DNA of 64,000 bases, taken from assembly GCF_040807025.1 (NCBI RefSeq), contig NC_090982.1:77355931-77419930 (forward strand). Reading direction: 5' to 3'. The notes beneath the pieces are model-generated. The model saw only the letters and a list, made by a program, of their open reading frames with translations, made no database searches and was not told the origin of the DNA. The position numbers and the translations under genes were made by a program. The stretch comes from Struthio camelus (Eukaryota; Chordata; Aves; Struthioniformes; Struthionidae). Each line of letters opens with the position of its first letter. The first letter of the stretch is position 1. Positions 35,701 to 48,200 of the stretch are shown piece by piece.

Positions 35701-36845
35701 CCAGAGCTTGTGGAACGAGACTGCCACCTGTGAGGATAAGCACAGCCCCACGTCACCTGGATCCCAGGGTCCTGGGCTGGCACCAGCCCCTGCATCCTGG
35801 CTGTCCTAGAAAATGCCTTCTGCCTCCCATCTACTGCCTTCTTGCGCTGCAGCTCAGTCCCCTGCTCAGCCAAGCCGGTCCCCTGTTATGTCTGCCCGTT
35901 TTCCTGAGTATGGGGATGGACCGGTCTTGTGCTTGGAGGTGGCTGTCCTTACAGACCTGCCAGCTTTCCTGAGCTCCTTTGCCCCCTATGGGAACCGCCT
36001 GACCAGGCCAGAGCAAGAAGATGTCTGCCCTCCTGAGGGCTGGGCTCTGTGCTCTGCTACGTGCTCACTGCCTCCACCAGTGGAGTCAGCCGCCACTCTC
36101 TCCCAGGCACTACAGCCAAGGCTGCCATTGATTATCACAACCCCAGCCAGCTCTTCCTGGATCACAAATGGCATGTCCCAGAGGGCTTCACACCTGGCTG
36201 GCCCATCCAGTGGCTGTGCTGAGAGGTTATCCCCAAGGCCCTCCAGAAAGCTCTGGGATTGTTGCACCCCACGGTGTTGCTCTCCCAGCAGATCTTGGGG
36301 ACCTTGAGGCTCCCCACGTCTGTAACCTGGAGACTTCCTCAAGTTGCTTAAACCGGACTGTGCCCATCTGTTCACCTGAGGAGGTGGTGGGGGCACACTC
36401 CCACCACGATGTCCCCCTTACTGGCCTCTCCCTGGTCCTGACCCAGAGGCTCCAACCAGCCCGTCACCGGTCTCCTGTTTCCTAGGAGCACTTGAAATGC
36501 TCAGGCCAGCTCTGTATACCACCGGGTCTGCTGCTCTGCCTGGGTGATGACCTTGGAGCTGCAGACCCACAGCAAGCCCCTTCCCAGCCGGCTGACACCC
36601 ACCTCTTCTTCTCTGTGCAGCGAGATGCCAGCAGCCCCAGTGGGACCCAAGGCTCCACTTTGCCCCAGAGCAGAGATTTTACAGGCTTAATGAAGAGCTG
36701 ACACTTAGCTGCCTTGCCGCGGATGCTCCTCCCCTTGCTGTGATCAGATGTGCAAAAGAGAGATCTCCAGATCTGAGGGATACCTGGGAAGTGAGAACCA
36801 TGTTGGGAGCCTGGCATCACATAGCAGAGAACCTGACCTGCGTGG
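32710..36845 (+). pseudogene. Partial sushi-receptor paralogue: signal exon plus two sushi exons
   Basis: Three exons are readable: the signal peptide 32710-32821 (MALQGLALAFLLVLAPLLPA, phase 1 end), sushi A 35553-35735 and sushi B 36621-36845, each phase 1 to 1 and each with the four expected cysteines. Sushi B begins RCQQPQWDPRL, clearly related to the EVCQHPQWDQRL start of the single sushi domain in the full copies; sushi A has no counterpart there. After sushi A the expected GTAAG donor reads ATAAG, so normal splicing of that exon is lost, although skipping it would keep the frame. No FN3, transmembrane or tail exon was found before the next unit. The intron after the signal exon aligns with that of the full copies. 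It may be a decayed gene, or a short secreted sushi protein if downstream exons were missed. Confidence 0.6.
35020..35165 (+). pseudogene. Possible additional degenerate sushi-like exon
   Basis: The + strand frame reads GEQAWVMCLPEEDK and then WMECTEE. The spacing resembles the middle of the family sushi domains (NEEVVLSCPEG then VKCASE). The first and last cysteines and the splice sites are not convincing, so this is at best a decayed exon inside the partial copy. Confidence 0.25.
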
Positions 36846-38421
36846 GTAAGTGGAAGAGCAGCAGCTTTCCCCTGCTGCATGCAGTTGAGGGATGGGAGAC
36901 ATCTGCTGTGGCCCCTGCAGCCGGGCTTGAGGGGACCAAAGTGAGCCCTGAGTGGCCAGTGCTCGGATGGCCCTCAGCATCTGGGCTGGCGGCAGTGGAG
37001 TGACACCCGTGGGGAAGAGCGATGCCCTCCCTCAGGGGCTGCTGGGTGTGGAGCTGCCCCGGCAGGCACAGAGCTTGGCCGAGTGCAGGGTTGGCTGCAT
37101 GTGGCAGCCCAGAGTGCAGGGGAGGTGGGACAGGGACAGGGAGCCACCCTGCATGCTGCGTGAGCCTTCGGTTCCCTGGGCTCGCTCTCTGCATCTCAGG
37201 GCAGGCAGGGCAACGGCAGGAGGATGCACCAGATCAGCCTCTGCGCAAGGAGTGTGACAGGCAACAGGGCTCTTCAGCTGGACAAGGCTGTGGAGGAGAT
37301 GTGCTAGAGCGTGGGGTGTGTTGAGCCGGTGCTTCAGGGTCTTTTTCCTAGCAAGGTAGTAAGGGGTGGGGAAGGCGGCACTACCAAAGGAGTCAAAAGA
37401 GGAGTCTCCTCATGCAGGGTGCGATTGCCCTGGGAAAACTCCTTGCGGCATGAAGTGGTGGAGAGCTCCAAGTGTCAATGGAGATGAGAGCAGAGCAGGG
37501 AAGTTCATGGATAAGTGATTGGTCGTGGTGCCTTGCTGCAAGAAAAGCCTCTTCCCTCTTGGTCTGCTGGGGGTGTCAGGCCCCGGCCGATGGGTGTGTC
37601 GCCATTGCCTCTGCCTTGGGGGGCTGAAATCTGTCAGTGGACCTGAGGCTCCTGGGTACAGTTTTACTGGGGTGTGGGATCAGCTTCTCAGCCCTGACGC
37701 TCTGCAGTGCATGCCGTGCAGGTGAGGGAGGGCACAGAAACTAGCGGTTGTGCCCCTTCTTCCAGCTCAGTGAAGGTGTGTCTGAGTGCAGGTGGTGGCA
37801 GGAGGGATCCAAGCCCAGGGGACAGTTTCCCACACGGTCTGTGCAGAGAGATGCTTGAGAGGCCACGAGGCAGCGATGGTGAGGGAGTGCAATTTTGGAG
37901 GCGGGGGGGAGGGGGAAGGTCCCGCATCACCCATGGTAAGGTGAGGTCAGCAGAGCAGCACACACCAGGGCTTCTTCCTGTTGTGGGTTCCCGCCTGCAG
38001 GGTGGCCGTGTGTCCAGTCGGGGCTGCTTTGTCCTTTCATCAGTGATACCTAGACTTGTGCATTGTCATGATATGGCCACAATGTGCAGTGGCCGTGAGG
38101 ACCTTGGAGAAAGTGAGGGCAGCAGCCTGGAGCCCAGTGGTCTAATCCTGCTCTGTTCATCCCTTTAAGGGTCCTACATCGCCTCCGTGTCCAGGCACAA
38201 GCTCCTGTCCAGTGCTCAGCAGAATCCCTTGCATTTCCTCGCTGTGTTGATGCTAAAGACATCCCAGGACCCTCCCAGCCCCCACTAACACCCTCCCAGC
38301 CCCCACTAACACTAACACGATGCAGGTAGGACCCAGAGTGCCCTGACTGTGTCCCCACACATCCCTGGGGGGGAAGGTGGAGAAGGATCCTGGGGTGACA
38401 TGCCCCACATTTTCTGCAGTC
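36846..38421 (+). other. Remnant flank of partial receptor copy
   Basis: No FN3 or transmembrane exon equivalent to those of the full copies is visible. An open frame ending in a TGA at 37322-37324 begins after a usable AG near 37200 in matching phase 1, but it has no homology I can name. The 21-base direct repeat at 38271-38312 is listed separately. Confidence 0.35.
38271..38312. repeat. 21-bp direct repeat, two units
   Basis: CCTCCCAGCCCCCACTAACA plus C occurs twice head to tail, just left of the junction where the near-identical 10.9-kb duplication begins. Confidence 0.85.
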
Positions 38422-39433
38422 CTCTGGTACCCTGGATGGTCAGGATAACTTTGCCCTCTGGGGCCCAGGCTGCAGTCAAGCGAGGCTGCAGGCACATCTC
38501 CCCAGCCTGGCGCAGCGGTGGCAACAAGCAAAGAGGAGTGTGCAAAGGGGAGACTTGTCTCTTGCCCTTTGGAGGGACCCAGGGCTGTGGGCAGGGCCTG
38601 GGGATGCTCACCCTCTGGTGTGGTGGGAAAGGCTCTGCCAGGAGGGACTGCAGGAGGGACAGGCCCCAGGCCCTGGCTGCTCTCACATGTGCCAAGGGTA
38701 CGTGGCAGCCTCTAGGGCCCTGGTGCTCTTGGTCTCCACAGGTAAAGGTGGCCACGCTGAAGAGCCATCACCCTCTTCTCTGCCCAGGATTACAGGAGAC
38801 AGGCAGAACAGTGAGGGATCAGAGAAGACAAGGAGGATGTCGTCAGCTTGGTGCTGACTTCAGCCAGAGCTCCCCAGGCCCTCCTGTGACTGTGATCAGC
38901 TCTGGGAGCCCCATCCAGGAGAGGCCTGAGCTGTTTCTTTCAGCAGACCAAGCGGCTTCTTTAGAGTCCTCAACAAGCTCCAGCATGGTCTCTTGCAGAG
39001 TGAGAGCAGCCCTAGGCCTGGGACAAACTACTTGTACCAGCAAAGACGTGTGCTGAAAGTCCTTTGCTGTTGTGATTAAGTTGCCTGCCCCTGACCCTTG
39101 TGCCCAAGACTGGCCTTTGGGACAAAAGCAGCTCCTTCCCATGGGCTCTTGTTGGTGTAACCTGCTTGCTTTGATGGAGCTGCTCTGAACTGACGTGGGG
39201 CAGAGAGGGAAGAAGAAAGCTGAGCCCAATGTGGCTGCTGCTGATTGACAAGGGGGAATGAACAGGGTTGGGATAATGGGGAAACTGAGGGCTGGCCTGT
39301 GTTGCTGCCTCCATTTGAGCTCCCAGCCCCTTGCCCTGCTGCATATGCTGATGTCCATCCAAAGCCATGGTTCTGTTTGATGTTGGCCTCACTGCACTGG
39401 CCTTGTGGCTCTGCCCGCTGTGTCCTTACAATT

Positions 39434-39439
39434 AATAAA
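39434..39439 (+). terminator. Polyadenylation signal in unit 1 left end (3' UTR of preceding copy)
   Basis: AATAAA lies in CAATTAATAAAAGCTTG. The equivalent site at 50346 is about 1.15 kb downstream of the full-copy stop codon. This copy would serve the upstream partial gene if that is transcribed. Confidence 0.5.
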
Positions 39440-40288
39440 AGCTTGTGGTTTGGAGGGGGCAGCCTGCCCTGCTACAGCTCCTGCCTGGTTCTCTCACTGA
39501 GTCACATCCCCTGCGGGGAGCTGAGCTACTTGAGTCCTGGGGAGGGGAGGCCGGGAGCAGGGCTGCTGTGACCCCCCCCCAGCCCTGATGGCATCCCTAA
39601 CCCCCCCAGGCTGTGCTGGGCAGCTCTCACGTGCATTTGCATGGGGTGTATGGTGGAAATTGGGGATGGATAGTGCTTCCCCAGACAGGTCTGGGGCAGA
39701 TCTGTGGGCAGAGCTGGGGGACCTGGGTGCTCTTAGGCCCTCTGCTGCCCCCAGGTCTGATCACCCCTCTTTCCTCTCCTGGCGCTCTGTGCAGGTGCCC
39801 CAGTATCCTCTCTCTCCCTTGGGGAGCTTTTGGACTAATGTCTGACCTTCTACTGCCTCTGTTCTCTTTTCCTAGGTATTTTGTGGCTCCAGTCCTGTTC
39901 TTCACAATCTCTGTATGGCTGCCATTTGTTCTTCATCTTCCTGCCAGCTGGTTGTCTGTCTGAAATCACTCAAACAGTGCTCTGTAGCAATCACTGCAGG
40001 CTATTGCTTTCACGCCTGTTCTGCTGCTTCCTTTCGTGCTTGCGTCAGATGACTGAACTTTTGTGCTACCTGGTATCAGCGTGTCCCCCAGGATTTCTGT
40101 GCCCTGGAGCACCAGTCCTGTACCAGACACTGTCTGCAGCTGCTTCTGCACTGCACCATCAAATCCATTCTGGGGTCACCGTTTTGGGAACTGATGGACG
40201 TGGCCTCTCTGTGCACGCAAGACTGTCCTGTGTGAAGAACAGAGGGCAGGGCTCCTACAGGCTGCTGGAAGTAGCCTCGTGTTCGTAG

Positions 40289-41644
40289 GCCCTGGTCCTC
40301 CTGGAAGACTTTAACCACGCTGATATCTTCTGGAGGAGCAACACAGCAGGGCACAGGCAATGCAGGAGGTTGCTGGAGAACATTGATGACAACTTCCTGA
40401 TACAGGTGAGAGGAGAATGAACGAGGACAGATGCTCTGCTGGACCTCAGGTTAACTAATCTGATAGCTTTCTGCAATGGAATGACTGGTTGGGTAGATAA
40501 AGGGAGAACAGTGGATGTTGTCTACCTTGACTTCACACATAATGCTCTCTCATAGTATCGTCATAGGCAAGGCTGATGAAATACGGGATAGATAAGTAGC
40601 CAGTGAGGTGGGTTGAAAAAGGGCTGCATGGCAGAGCTCAACAGGGTTGTGATCAATGACATAGAGTATAGTTGGAGGCCTGTAGAAAGCAGTGTCTCCC
40701 AGGGGTCAGTACTGGCTCTAGTCTTGTTCAAAGTATTCGTCCATGACCTGGAGGAAGGGACAGAGTGCACCCTCAGCAAGTTTGCTGATGATACTAAACT
40801 GGGAGGAGTGGCTGACACACCAGAAGGCTGTGCTGCCATTCAGAGGGACCTGGACAGGCTGGAGAGCTGGGCAGAGCGGGAAACCTCTGGAAGTTCAACA
40901 AAGGCAAGTGCAGGGTCCTGCACCTAGGGAGGCAGAACGCCATGCAGCAGTACAGGCTGGGGGCTGACCTGCTGGGAAGCAGCTCTACAGAGAAGGACCT
41001 GGGTGTCCTGGTGGACAACAGGTTAAGCATGAGCCAGCAGTGTGCCCTTGTGGCCAAGAAGGCCAATGGTATCCTGGGCTGCGTTAGGCAGAGTGTTGCC
41101 AGCAGGTCGAGGGAGGTGATCCTCCCCCTCTACTCAACCCTGGTGAGGCCCCGCCTGGAGTACTGTGTCCAATTCTGGGCTCCCCAGTACAAGAGAGACA
41201 TGGCACTACTGGAGAGAGTCCAGCAGAGGGCTACCAAGATGATGAGGGCACTGGAGCATCTCTCCTGTGAAGAAAGACTGCAAGAACTGGGCCTGTTCAG
41301 CCTGGAGAAGAGAAGATTGAGAGGTGATCTCATCAACGTGTATAAGTATCTGAAGGGGGAGAGTGTCAAGAGGATGGGGCCAGTCTCTTCTCCGTGGTGC
41401 CCAGTGATAGGACAAGAGGCAACGGGTAGAAACTGAAGCACAGGCAGTTCTGCCTGAACATGAGGAAAAATTTCTTCACTGTGAGGGTGACAGAGCACTA
41501 GAAGAGGTTGCCCAGGGTGGTTGTGCAGTCTCCATCCTTGGAGACATTCAAAAGCTGTCTGGACAGGCTCCTGGGCAGCCTGCTCTCAGTGACTGTGCTT
41601 GAGCAGAGGGCTTGGACTAGATGATGACTCTGGGATTCTGTGAA
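40289..41644 (+). mobile_element. CR1 LINE fragment with reverse-transcriptase remnants (unit 1)
   Basis: Translations on the + strand match CR1 ORF2: an endonuclease-end segment ([10 protein letters not shown]-like) and then reverse transcriptase with QGSVL and FADDTKLGG, followed by the CR1 C-terminal region ([16 protein letters not shown]). The end near TGGGATTCTGTGA is CR1-like. The frame is interrupted several times and the 5' part is missing, so it is an old, inactive copy. It predates the tandem duplication because unit 2 carries it too. Confidence 0.9.
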
Positions 41645-42039
41645 GAGGCTTTGTGTGTGTTGAATGTGTTTTTCAGAAGGGCTAAGGAGTATTTCTGGTC
41701 TTGAGGTACTCTTCGCAGTTCACCTGTCTTCCTGACACTGACTCTTGACAGCTCTTTCCATACCTTGTCAGAGGACCTTAGGCTGCTGTGATTGTTGAGG
41801 TAAAAGTGCAGTGATTCAAGCTCAAAAAGCTTATGACTGCAAGCCATGGCTTTGGGAAGCATGCAGCTATAGTGTCAGAAATGTGAGCAGTGTTTCTTGA
41901 GTGCACTCCGCTTACAAGGTGGGTTTGAGGAGAGACACTGTGATTCTAGTGACAGGGGTCCTCCTGGTGAGATCCTGTGCCCGGATGCCCCATGGCACAC
42001 AGCCAACAAGAGGCAGCAGCTCTGACACCACTGGGAGTT

Positions 42040-42204
42040 TCTTTCTGCAAAGAGAGAGGCAGCCTCTTGCGACACAAGCAATTTCCCTGCGTGGCTGTTT
42101 CCTTCCTGTGCTTGCACCTCTCTTGCATTCAGTTACAGACACATGAGCTGGGAGGCAGCAAGTGGTGCTGAGATTTTGGTCCTACTCTGGGTCTTTACAC
42201 TAAC
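42040..42204 (+). promoter_or_regulatory. Proximal promoter / 5' UTR of full receptor copy 1
   Basis: It is conserved with the region upstream of the partial copy (32555-32709) although the two copies have diverged, which suggests functional constraint or recent origin. The match includes GTGGCTGTTTCCTTCCTGTG and CATTCAGTTACAGACAC. No TATA box is seen. The transcription start is unknown. Confidence 0.4.
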
Positions 42205-45200
42205 ATGGTCCTGCAAGGGCTTGTTCTGGCCTTTCTTCTGGTCCTTGCACCTCTGAGCGCCACGCAGGGAGAGGAAGAGCCTGGTCCTAAAGCTCAAGGA
42301 GTGCCCCAGAAAACAGGTAAGAGCTGGTGGCTTCTCACTCTGCAAGAGGAGGTTTGGCTGCTCCTCTTCCTGTAAGTTAGCTGTGCATCTTTACCAGGTT
42401 CAGCATGCAGTAGCTGTATCTGAGAGGACTGGAGCCTGTACTAGGGCTCCAAGACACCTGCACCTCAGCCAGGCTGTGGTGACATGAAGCTGCATTTGGG
42501 GATGGCAGGCAGCAAGCCTTGGTGTTCTGGGAAAGTCTCTAAGAGCACGGGGGCTGCAGCATTTTTCTGGGAAAGGACAACGTCTCCAGGAGCAGGAGGT
42601 GGCCGTTTCTCTTTGCACGGTGGGCGGGTGAAGCCTGAGTGCGTGGCCATCAGAGCAATGTCCCCATCACAGGGGACCTGGTTGCTAGTGCTCAGCAAAG
42701 ACCTCAGGACCCGTGAGATGGAGTCCAGCCAGATGCCTGAGCTCCTGTGTCATCTGGGATGCCTGCTTTTTCTGAGAGACTCATGGGGACAGGAGCTAGA
42801 GTGCTATGTGGCTGTGTTGGGGATAGTATGAGAAAGACGGGATAAGGCTGGTCAGTTAGGGACAGGCCACGCTCTTAACTGGAAATCCATCCCAGAGCAG
42901 GTGACAACCTTGCTCATTGCCATGCACAGAGCAGAAGGATGCTGGGGCAGACCCAACCTTACACATTAAGCCTTGGCTGATGGCTGATGTGCCCCTGGGG
43001 ACGCTGTCCCTGCTGAGAGCAGAGCATAAAGGAACAGCCTGTCACTTTGCTGAGCTAGACGTACCAGGGCATGGGGTGGGACTGTGTGCCTCTAGACCAC
43101 AGGAAATGCATAGGCAGTGGTGTGTTCCTGGGGTACCTCTGCTGTTTGTGGTTCTCAGCTGGGCATCCCTTGTCTTCTGTAACCAGGGTTGTTCGAAAAT
43201 AAAACCATCTCCTGCTAGGATTTTGCTTCACAGCAAGGTTTGTACCTCTTTGGCTTTTCAAAAGATGATATGAAACTTGTCAGACACATTCTATGTCCCG
43301 TTAAGATAGGGAAATTCATATTTTAGGCACTGTGAGGATTTTCAGAGACCCTTGCAGAGGCTGGGATGGGGAAGTGCTCCCTTTGTAGGTGCCAGCATCA
43401 CTGCCTGCAGGAATCCTTACAACAAAACCTGTCCTTGCAGCACTCAGCACACTGCTGGGACAGGCTGTGGGCCTGCTCTCTACCTGGGCCGTCCTCACCC
43501 CAGGAGGAAGACAGAGGATGAGGAAGCAGGCTTGTGGCACGGCAAAGGGGCAGGGGTAAAGCAGAGGGCCTGAATGGAGAAGGCCCCATGTCCAAGCTGC
43601 AGGGGGGGAATGGGCAGGAAGGGAGCAGCAGAGGGACAGAGTGAGACCCAGAAGAGCTGTGTTATTTCTCCGGCAGCGAGTGACAAGGCATCGGGGCAGG
43701 GGGGCATCTGCATGGGGGCAGGGGGGCATCTGCCATGCCTTTGGGAGGGAGGAAGAGCCATGGCTGGAGAAAGCTGCAGCCCAGCAGCAGTGGCCATGCA
43801 TCGGGGGTGGGAGGACAGGCTGACCTGGGGGCTGGTGTGCGGTCAGCAGCCTATGCTGGGAGGGCGGCAGGTGAAAAGGAGTGGAAGGAGGGGAGGCCTG
43901 CTCTTGCAGGGGTGATTCTCTCAGGAATCTTTGTTGCGGGGTGTGGTGGAGGGCTAAGGGTGTCCATGGGCACAAGGGCACAGCAGAGAAGTTCTTGGAG
44001 GAGTGGTCAGTCCTGCTTCATGTGCACAAGGAGAGCTACCTCCCACCAGGCCTGGCTGAGGTGTCCTGTCATGACCAAGGGACGTGTCACCTTCCCCTCT
44101 CCCTTTAGAGGACTAGACTCCATCAGAGCTGATTCCTACACCCCCATCATCCCCCGTGCCCCACCTGGTCACCCCACAACCCTGACTAACATGCACCACC
44201 CTTTGCCTCTGCCAGAAGTGTGCCAACATCCCCAGTGGGATCAAAGACTCCAACTGGTACCGGACCGTGTGACTTACCAGAAGAATGAAGAGGTGGTGCT
44301 GAGCTGCCCTGAGGGTCTGCAGCCATCCTTTACGGAGGTCAAATGTGCCAGTGAAGTCTGGTCCGTGAGTCATGGGAAACCTGTGTACAGAGAAGTCTGG
44401 ATGGGGAGAAACGGCACAGGTGGCTGGATCCGCATTCGGTCTAATGTGGAGTGCATTGGTAAGGGAGGCCTCAAGAGCTCTCCTGACTGCCCCGCTCTTC
44501 CCTCCCTGAACAGGAAAATGCAGGCTGTGCATGCACACAAAGTTTCAGGCTCTTTGCCAGGCGAGGGAAAGAGTAGGCGCTACCGAAGGCAGTCCTGACA
44601 GAGCTCCCAATGTTGGGGTCTTTCTTCCCCCTCAGTCCCTCCCTGGAAATGTTGTGGGGGAGAGCTCCTCCGTACTGTGTCCCAGAGCTCCATCTCTCAT
44701 CGTCCTGTGCCAGGGCACAGGATCCCCACCTTCTCTTGGGTCTTAGCCACACCATGGAAAGGCTAGTTCTCCAACAGCCAGATACAGTGGGCTGTACAAT
44801 TGCTTGGACCCACAAACACCTAAACTTTCGCTGAGTGGGGACAGTTGCCTTGAGTAATGGCAATCAGCGCATACACCCATTAAGCCACGCCCGACTTCTT
44901 GGCCCACTGTGATCCCAAACTCCTCCTGCTCCCCCACTGGGAGCCACGAAGGGACTGCAGTCAGCCTCGTGCTTCCTCCTCCTCCCCACTGGGTGGGGAG
45001 CAGGGCTCTCTGACTGCAGCATCCTTGCAAAGGTGGGAGGGGAAGGGAAGGAAACAACCTTCCAGTCTCTTGCAATCTCTTCTCCGTGGTGCCCAGCAAC
45101 AGGACAAGAGGCAATGGGCAGAAACTGAACCTCAGGAAGTTCCATCTGAACCTGAGAAAAAACTTCTTGACTGTGAGGGTGACAGAGCACTGGCACAGGT

Positions 45201-48200
45201 TGCCCAGAGGGGTAGTGGAGTCTCCTTCGCCGGAGATATTCAAAACCCGTCTGGATGTGATCCTGGGCAATATGCTCTAGAGGCCCCTGCTGGAGCAGGG
45301 AGGTTGGACTAGGTGGTCTCCAGAGGTCCCTTCCAAGCTAAACCATTCTGTAACCCTCTTGCAATGTTTCCTTCACAGAACTTCTCCAAGTTGTCCCTGG
45401 GTCCTGGGAGGTTTCCGCCACCAGCATCAAACTGAACTGGACCTGCAGGTTCCCTGACGCCTGTCAGCACATGCGGGCCACGTGCCAGCTTGTCGGGCCT
45501 GCCTTCCCTACCTGTGAGGCTGAGGATGTCAGGGGAGAGAAGCTGCTACGGGGCCAGAAGGGAACGTTTACCTGCGCCCCTCTGCAGCCCTTCACAGTCT
45601 ACAGCATCACCATCTCCTTGCCCCCCAGCACAGTCCTGTTCACATGGCAATTCCAGACAGAGGAAATGGGTATGTGTCCATGGGCGAGTGCATCAAGGTC
45701 AGCACAGCGCTGAGCCGCACCACAAGCGGGGGAGGTTGGGAAATGCACCTTTCCATCTGCAGCTCAAGGCAGGCATCTGCTTGCTGTGGTGATGGTCCTG
45801 AGAGTCAGGCCTGCGGGGATTTGGGGCAGGGGCTGTGCAGGGCCCTAGAGCAGAGCACATGCCCTCCTCACCCTCCGCGACGCACAAGCTGCAGCAGTGC
45901 AAGCTTTGCCCTGCTTGGGTGCAAAGCCTGCTTGGGGGGGAGGGGGGAGAAGGGGGTCAGTTTGCAGCCTGTCCCCTGGGCCAGCAGCTGCCTGCACCCT
46001 GCTCTGGGCTCAGACCCCTCCCTCGTCAAGCGCATAACTCCATCCTCCTGTGCTTCCAGTGCCGGACAAACCAGAGAATTTGTCACTGGATCCCAGCACC
46101 GGGTCACTCAGGTGGAACGCGCTGCCCTCCTGCAAAGGGGAGATCCTTGGATACCAGGTACCAGGTCACCCCAGACTCGCTGGGGTATCCCCTCCGCTTG
46201 GCAGGCACGTCCCTGCCTGGGCTGCTGTGGGCATGCCGGTGGGGAGAGCAGGGAAAGTAAAGCTGTCATGACCCGCAGTTTCGCCTCCGGTCTTGTGGAA
46301 CTGAATTTCAGGCTGTAACAAGCACGAGCATTTTCTGACTCACTGCCTATGTTCCTCCCGCTCCGGTGCTGTCTGGGGAAAATGTTGGGTGCTCCCTGCC
46401 CCAGGGCTCTGCTTGTGGGGCATGTCACCACATTACCTGCAGTGCTGCAGTCGCGCACCCATCACCTGGCCTGGGGCTCATCAGAGGCACAGTCATCTAG
46501 CCGAATGAATGACCTTCATGTTGCGCTGATCCCACAAGCCTGGCGCTTCCTACGGGGGGCCCAGACAACCCCGCCCGGCCCTTCTCAGCATCTCTGCACC
46601 CCCGAGCTTTTCCTGCCCTTGCAGGGGTTGCAGCGTCCTGGTGCACCAGGGCCAGGTCCCCCTTGAGCATGGTGCTGCCAGGCTGTCGTGCCTCGAGGCG
46701 AGAGCTCAGTGCTGCTCCCCTCCAGCTCTCTGTCGTCCTCCAGCTGGGCATCACAGCCAGGAGCACGCGTGAGGGCAGCTTCCTGGAGATTGAGCGGCTG
46801 AGACTGAACAGCTCTGTCACCGAGTACAGGCTGCCAGACTACCGACCCGGGCGCACGTACGTGGTGACGGTGCAGGGCCTCATGGCTGCCGGTGGCGGGG
46901 ATGTGTCACGCCAGGAATTTCTGAGCAGCGGCTTGGGTAAGGTGGAGCGTGGCAGGCAGCGGTGCAGTGGGGCGGCGGGGCCCTGCCCCCTGGCCAAGCC
47001 CTGGGCCTCTGCCAGGGCAGATGCAGGGCCAGTCAAGCCCCATCACCGCCCCCGTCCTGCAAAAGGCCTGCGCGGGCTCAGCTGCACCAGCCGGGGCAGC
47101 TCTGCAGCCTCACTGCCTGCGGGCTGCTGCCTGCACCCCGCAGGGCCCCTCCCTGCCCGGCCGCCTGCTGAGCCTTGGCCCTCTGGTTCCTCTTCAGAGA
47201 CCACCGCCCCTCTCAACGTCAGCTCCCGCGGTGCTCGTGACATCTCCCGGTCCCAAGGCACGGCCGTGCTTCCCCTCCGCCCCATCACCCAGCCCCACGA
47301 GGCAGTGAGGTGAGCGCAGCCCCCGCGGAGCTCGGCTCCTCTCCGTCCCGTGAAGCGTTTCCCCTCTGGCAGCACTTCCCCGTGGCTGCCTCTGCTCTGC
47401 TCTCTCGCTGCCCGTGCCCCCCGGCCCCTGTGACAGCCCTGCCTTGCAGGGAGCACCAGCTCATCGTTGCTGCCAGCCAGGACGCTGCTGCGGTGGCAGG
47501 CGCCTGCTCAGAGCAGCTGCCGCCCTTCAACGCCAGCCTGCAGCACCGTGCCTATGTGGCCGCCGTGCTCAACCTCACGGCCCCCACCGACTTTGTGCTG
47601 GGTGACGGGACCCGCCGGCACGGTTACTACAACGCTCCCCTCCAGCCGGACTGGAACTACACGGCCCTTCTCCGCCTCGTTCGCCGCCGGCAGCAGGTAG
47701 CCTCTCGCGGGGCTCGGAGCAGGGCACAGGCTGCTCCTTCCCCAGGCCCCGTCCCCAGCAGCGCGGCGAGGGGGGCTGCTCCTGCCCCACACGCTGAAAG
47801 CTGGAGCGTTTTGGCAGCACAGTCCCGCTGGGGAGCTTTGGCCGCAGCTGGGGCATTTTGTGGCCGTGGGGCGGAGGCCTTTGCTCCCGGGAGCGGGCAG
47901 CTGGGCAGCAGTGGCCTGAGCTCTCCCTCCTGTCTCCTCCAACAGGCAGAGAAGTTCACCTGCGTTTGCTACAGCTTCTCTGTTGGTAAGTGGGCTCCTC
48001 TCCTCAGGGCCGGGCTCGGCCCCGCACCCTGTGCCAGAGGCACCATCCCGCATCCTACCTTTTCCCCACCTGGCCGCTTCCCTTGGAGAGGGAAAGCCAA
48101 AGCTGAGTCAAAGGGCAGGAGGGTCCTGGAGTGCTGGGGAGAGGAAACCTTTTCTTTCTCATACATGTGGGTATTCCTTCATCCCAGAAAGATCCTGCTC

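Noticed and set aside
39613-39963. 116-codon frame with a hydrophobic end (FTISVWLPFVLHLP), repeated at 50526-50876
   Set aside because: It lies in the 3' flank of the receptor units, has no family match, and is repeated only because the whole unit is duplicated. It was not accepted as a membrane protein.
40613-41436. Open frames with QGSVL and FADDTKLGG as a host gene
   Set aside because: They are reverse-transcriptase remnants of a CR1 LINE, broken into several frames and 5' truncated; the copy at 51.5-52.3 kb is its duplicate.
43198-43203. AATAAA in the first intron of receptor copy 1 (also in copy 2)
   Set aside because: There is no sign of an exon ending before it; use as an early polyadenylation site would give only a signal peptide.
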